From Mesobacillus subterraneus (GTDB lineage: Bacteria > Bacillota > Bacilli > Bacillales > Cytobacillaceae), in NCBI RefSeq assembly GCF_000934845.1, contig NZ_JXIQ01000192.1, positions 1-44,256 on the forward strand: a DNA stretch of 44,256 nucleotides, given 5' to 3'. Positions 41,855 to 44,256 of the stretch are shown in pieces. The notes below the pieces were generated by a model. It did not search any database. It had not been told where the DNA came from and saw only the letters and a program-made list of their open reading frames with translations. Numbering within the stretch: position 1 is the first letter of the stretch; each line of letters opens with the position of its first letter. The position numbers and the translations under genes are program-made.

Positions 41855-42136
41855 TTAGGAGGTAGCAAGGTAGTCTTGCAATTCTTTCACCAATTGTTCG
41901 GCTCCTTCTTTACTTAAGATAATCTTCCCGCCAGCAAGCAACATATTGTCATTGCTGATGATGCCCGTTACAACGCATGTCATGTCCGGCTGATATTGTT
42001 TTAGGATGATCTTATCTTCATCGACAAAGATCTCCAGCGGATCATTTTCTCCAATGCTCATCTTCTTTCTAATCTCCATCGGAATGACCACCCTGCCCAG
42101 CTGATCTGTCTTCCTTACAATTCCCGTAGCCTTCAT
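41855..42136 (-). CDS. AbrB-like transition-state regulator
   Basis: The 93-residue protein has the AbrB N-terminal DNA-binding domain, GIVRKTDQLGRVVIPMEIRK, and the dimer-forming EIFVDEDKIILKQY. Its C-terminal half (MTCVVTGIISNDN, LSKEGAEQLVKELQ) is like that of B. subtilis AbrB and Abh, closer to AbrB in my reading. AbrB represses many post-exponential genes and is itself lowered by Spo0A. ATG 42136 has GGGAGG upstream. A strong extended -10 lies upstream. Confidence 0.88.
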   Translation of the reverse strand: MKATGIVRKTDQLGRVVIPMEIRKKMSIGENDPLEIFVDEDKIILKQYQPDMTCVVTGIISNDNMLLAGGKIILSKEGAEQLVKELQDYLATS

Positions 42137-42202
42137 AATGCATCCTCCCTTTCTTTGTGGGATTTTGGATGACTGTACTGTGAAATAATTCTACCCAATA
42201 CA

Positions 42203-42211
42203 ATTATAGCA
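42203..42211 (-). promoter_or_regulatory. Extended -10 promoter of the AbrB-like gene
   Basis: TGCTATAAT on the minus strand (42211-42203) is a perfect TG-n-TATAAT, 67 bases upstream of the ATG. The -35 (TGTAAA) is weak. Confidence 0.6.
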
Positions 42212-42348
42212 AAACAAGGCATAATTTTACATAGTATAATAATTCTTTTAAAGAAAAAACTCTGGTGGAAACCAATAGATTTTAGTATGATTAGGGAATG
42301 TGATTGTTAATTTATTGTCTTAAAATTGCTTAAAGCGAGGATTTTAAC

Positions 42349-43905
42349 ATGAGTTTATTAAATGTAGAAAACTTGAGCCATACATTTGGGGGTCGGACAC
42401 TTTTTAAAGATGTATCATTCCGCTTGCTAGCAGAAGACCATGTCGGCCTGGTTGGCGCAAACGGTGTCGGGAAGTCTACCATCATGAACATCATTACCGG
42501 GCAGCTGATCCACGATTCTGGAAAAGTAGAATGGACTCCTGGATTGGAATACGGATATTTGGACCAACATACGGTTTTAACTCCTGGAAAAACGATTCGC
42601 GATGTATTACGCGATGCCTTCCTTCCGCTCTTTAAAAAGGAAGAAATGCTTAACGAAGTCACTAGTAAAATGGCGGAAGCTACACCGGAAGAACTTGAAA
42701 AACTGCTCGAAGAAATGGCGGAAATCCAGGATGCGCTTGATGCTGGCGGTTTTTACTCTCTAGATATAGAAGTGGAGGAGTCAGCAAGGGGGCTTGGCCT
42801 TGATGCAATTGGCATAGACCGCGATGTATCTGCCTTAAGCGGCGGACAGCGCACGAAGGTATTACTAGCAAAACTATTGCTCGAAAAACCAAAGGTGCTT
42901 CTGCTTGATGAGCCAACAAATTATCTTGATGTGGAGCATATTCAGTGGTTGACCAGATATTTGAAAGAGTATCCTTACGCTTTCATTTTAATTTCGCATG
43001 ACACTGAGTTCATGAACCAGGTTTCCAATGTCATTTTTCAGTTGGAATTTTCAAAGCTAACTCGATACACTGCTACGTATGAAAAGTTTCTGGAATTAGC
43101 TGAAATCAATAAAAATCAGCATCTAAATGCATATGAGAAACAACAAGAATTCATTAAGAAACAAGAAGATTTCATCGCAAAAAATAAAGCACGCTATTCA
43201 ACAACCGGCCGTGCGAAAAGCCGTCAAAAACAATTGGATCGCATAGAACGGATCGATAGACCTGAGACCGCTTTAAAGCCTTCATTTGAGTTCAAGGAAT
43301 CACGAGCAAGTAGCAGATATGTATTCGAAGGCATTGATTTCGAAATTGGCTACACCCACGCCCTGCTTCCAAAACTGTCTGTGACAATCGAACGTGGGGA
43401 AAAGATTGCGCTCGTCGGTATGAATGGAGTCGGGAAATCAACATTGCTTAAAACCATGCTTGGAAAAATACCGCCATTGAGCGGCAAAATCGAGCGAGGG
43501 GACTTCCTCTTCCCTTCTTATTTTGAACAGGAAGTTAAAGTGGGGAACATCACCCCCATTGATGATCTATGGAGTGAATTCCCTGGAATGGACCAGCATC
43601 AAGTAAGGGCTGCGTTGGCAAGAAGCGGGCTGAAGAACGAACATATTTCACGTCCCCTCAATCAACTAAGCGGTGGCGAACAGGCCAAGGTGCGCCTGAC
43701 CAAACTGCTTATGAATGAAAGCAACTGGCTGTTATTTGACGAGCCGACAAACCACTTGGATATCACCGCAAAAGAAGAATTAAAACGGGCGTTAAAAGCC
43801 TATAAAGGAACCATCGTTTTAGTCAGCCATGAACCTGATTTCTATGAAGATTGGGTTACGAAAGTTTGGAACGTGGAAGAATGGGCTGAAAATACAACTA
43901 ACTAA
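42349..43905 (+). CDS. ABC-F family ATPase (YfmM-like)
   Basis: The 518-residue protein has two ABC modules joined by a linker and no membrane segment, which is the ABC-F layout. Walker A: GANGVGKST in module 1 and GMNGVGKST in module 2; signatures LSGGQRTKV and LSGGEQAKV; Walker B LLLDEPTN and LFDEPTNH. The region between modules (residues 230-310) is helical and charged. ABC-F proteins act on the ribosome, some giving resistance to antibiotics, others helping stalled translation. The length and sequence resemble B. subtilis YfmM. ATG 42349 has AGCGAGGA upstream. A terminator follows. Confidence 0.9.
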   Translation: MSLLNVENLSHTFGGRTLFKDVSFRLLAEDHVGLVGANGVGKSTIMNIITGQLIHDSGKVEWTPGLEYGYLDQHTVLTPGKTIRDVLRDAFLPLFKKEEMLNEVTSKMAEATPEELEKLLEEMAEIQDALDAGGFYSLDIEVEESARGLGLDAIGIDRDVSALSGGQRTKVLLAKLLLEKPKVLLLDEPTNYLDVEHIQWLTRYLKEYPYAFILISHDTEFMNQVSNVIFQLEFSKLTRYTATYEKFLELAEINKNQHLNAYEKQQEFIKKQEDFIAKNKARYSTTGRAKSRQKQLDRIERIDRPETALKPSFEFKESRASSRYVFEGIDFEIGYTHALLPKLSVTIERGEKIALVGMNGVGKSTLLKTMLGKIPPLSGKIERGDFLFPSYFEQEVKVGNITPIDDLWSEFPGMDQHQVRAALARSGLKNEHISRPLNQLSGGEQAKVRLTKLLMNESNWLLFDEPTNHLDITAKEELKRALKAYKGTIVLVSHEPDFYEDWVTKVWNVEEWAENTTN

Positions 43906-43914
43906 GGAAGAAAA

Positions 43915-43942
43915 ACCGGGTAAACTAGCCCGGTCCTTTTTT
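43915..43942 (+). terminator. Terminator of the ABC-F gene
   Basis: ACCGGG at 43915-43920 pairs with CCCGGT at 43929-43934, followed by CCTTTTTT, 10 bases after the stop. Confidence 0.85.
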
Positions 43943-43988
43943 GGTTTGGCTGATATTCAGCGCTGTTGATTGGAACGTATGACACTCT

Positions 43989-44095
43989 CTTTCCGCTCTA
44001 TACCTCCAAACCTGTCAAAATAACGAGGGTTTCTTGACAACTTTCTGCTCTACACACTCAAACCTGTCAAAATAAATAACTCGGTTTCTTGTCCA
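43989..44095 (+). repeat. Tandem duplication with a period of 52 bases
   Basis: The stretch at 43989-44040 (CTTTCCGCTCTA, then AAACCTGTCAAAATAA, then GGTTTCTTG) is repeated with changes at 44041-44095. Both copies lie in the non-coding run after the ABC-F gene. No open frame or structure explains it. Confidence 0.6.
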
Positions 44096-44142
44096 GCACC
44101 AGTACATAGGCAAACGCAAAGGAAAGTCGATTGCCAATAACA

Positions 44143-44256
44143 TGGCGGGTCTAGCATGTCCTGGCATCGCCCACCTAGAGCGTCACGTCCTGTGGCTGGC
44201 GGGTCTAGCACGTCCTGTGCATCGCCCGCCTAGAGCGCCACGTCCTGTGGCTGGCG
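44143..44256 (+). repeat. Tandem hairpin repeats of 54-55 bases running off the window
   Basis: Unit 1 (44143-44196) and unit 2 (44197-44251) start with TGGCGGGTCTAGCA and end with CACGTCCTGTGGC; a third begins at 44252. Each unit holds two small hairpins with the loop GTCCT: GCAC-GTCCT-GTGC and GCCAC-GTCCT-GTGGC. The first is nested in GGCGGG ... CCCGCC. GC content is far above the surroundings. A lone degenerate copy is at 22198. Confidence 0.75.

Noticed and set aside
43989-44256. CRISPR array at the right edge
   Set aside because: The repeats are adjacent copies of whole 52- and 54-55-base units without variable spacers, and no cas gene is nearby.

Overview
The window comes from a low-GC, spore-forming Firmicute, most likely a Bacillaceae member of the Mesobacillus/Cytobacillus type. 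The support is a set of small spore proteins (SspN, Tlp, SspP), an AbrB-type regulator, FbpB, an aconitase-yne block that resembles the Bacillus subtilis citB/yneP-yneQ-yneR neighbourhood as I remember it, strong AGGAGG ribosome sites, and many hairpin-plus-T-run terminators. Species is not claimed. The organism makes selenocysteine: it carries selA, and a selD that is itself a selenoprotein gene.

Region 1 (about 1-13 kb) is a defence island, visibly richer in A+T than the rest. Leftward come an McrB-type AAA+ gene, an McrC-like nuclease gene and a third PD-(D/E)XK nuclease gene, all in one operon. A divergent DUF91/NucS-like nuclease gene follows, apparently split by a frameshift. Then a NUDIX hydrolase gene converges on a second leftward operon: a MazG-like pyrophosphohydrolase and two different helicases that each carry an N-terminal phospholipase D-like nuclease domain. 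I do not recognise the MazG / PLD-helicase / PLD-helicase (+ NUDIX) set as a named system. It is my best candidate for an undescribed one.

Region 2 (13-22 kb) holds envelope and export genes. A 1369-residue secreted protein joins a phosphodiester glycosidase domain to a metallophosphatase domain and has a PhoP-box-like direct repeat in its promoter. It is followed by a Bcr/CflA-type efflux pump, a secreted gamma-glutamyltransferase, a small membrane protein and a DUF2200 protein.

Region 3 (22-27.4 kb) looks like an accessory patch full of remnants: a threonine dehydratase, a RidA fragment, a CBO0543-type membrane protein fragment (a second decayed copy lies at 17.6 kb), an FMN reductase with a luciferase-like monooxygenase and a MarR regulator, a HesB-like protein, and a decayed serine resolvase.

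Region 4 (27.4-35.4 kb) is core chromosome: yneR-, yneQ- and yneP-like genes, a double-AAA SpoVK/CbxX-type ATPase, tlp, sspN, fbpB, aconitase with a CcpC-like operator, a coiled-coil protein and sspP. Three of these genes (sspN, fbpB, sspP) are under 50 codons and easy to miss.

Region 5 (35.4-44.3 kb) holds selA and divergent selD, an LCP-family wall-polymer transferase, the tdh and kbl threonine-to-glycine genes, an AbrB-like regulator and an ABC-F ATPase. The right edge runs into tandem hairpin-forming repeats of 54-55 bases, a degenerate single copy of which lies at 22.2 kb.
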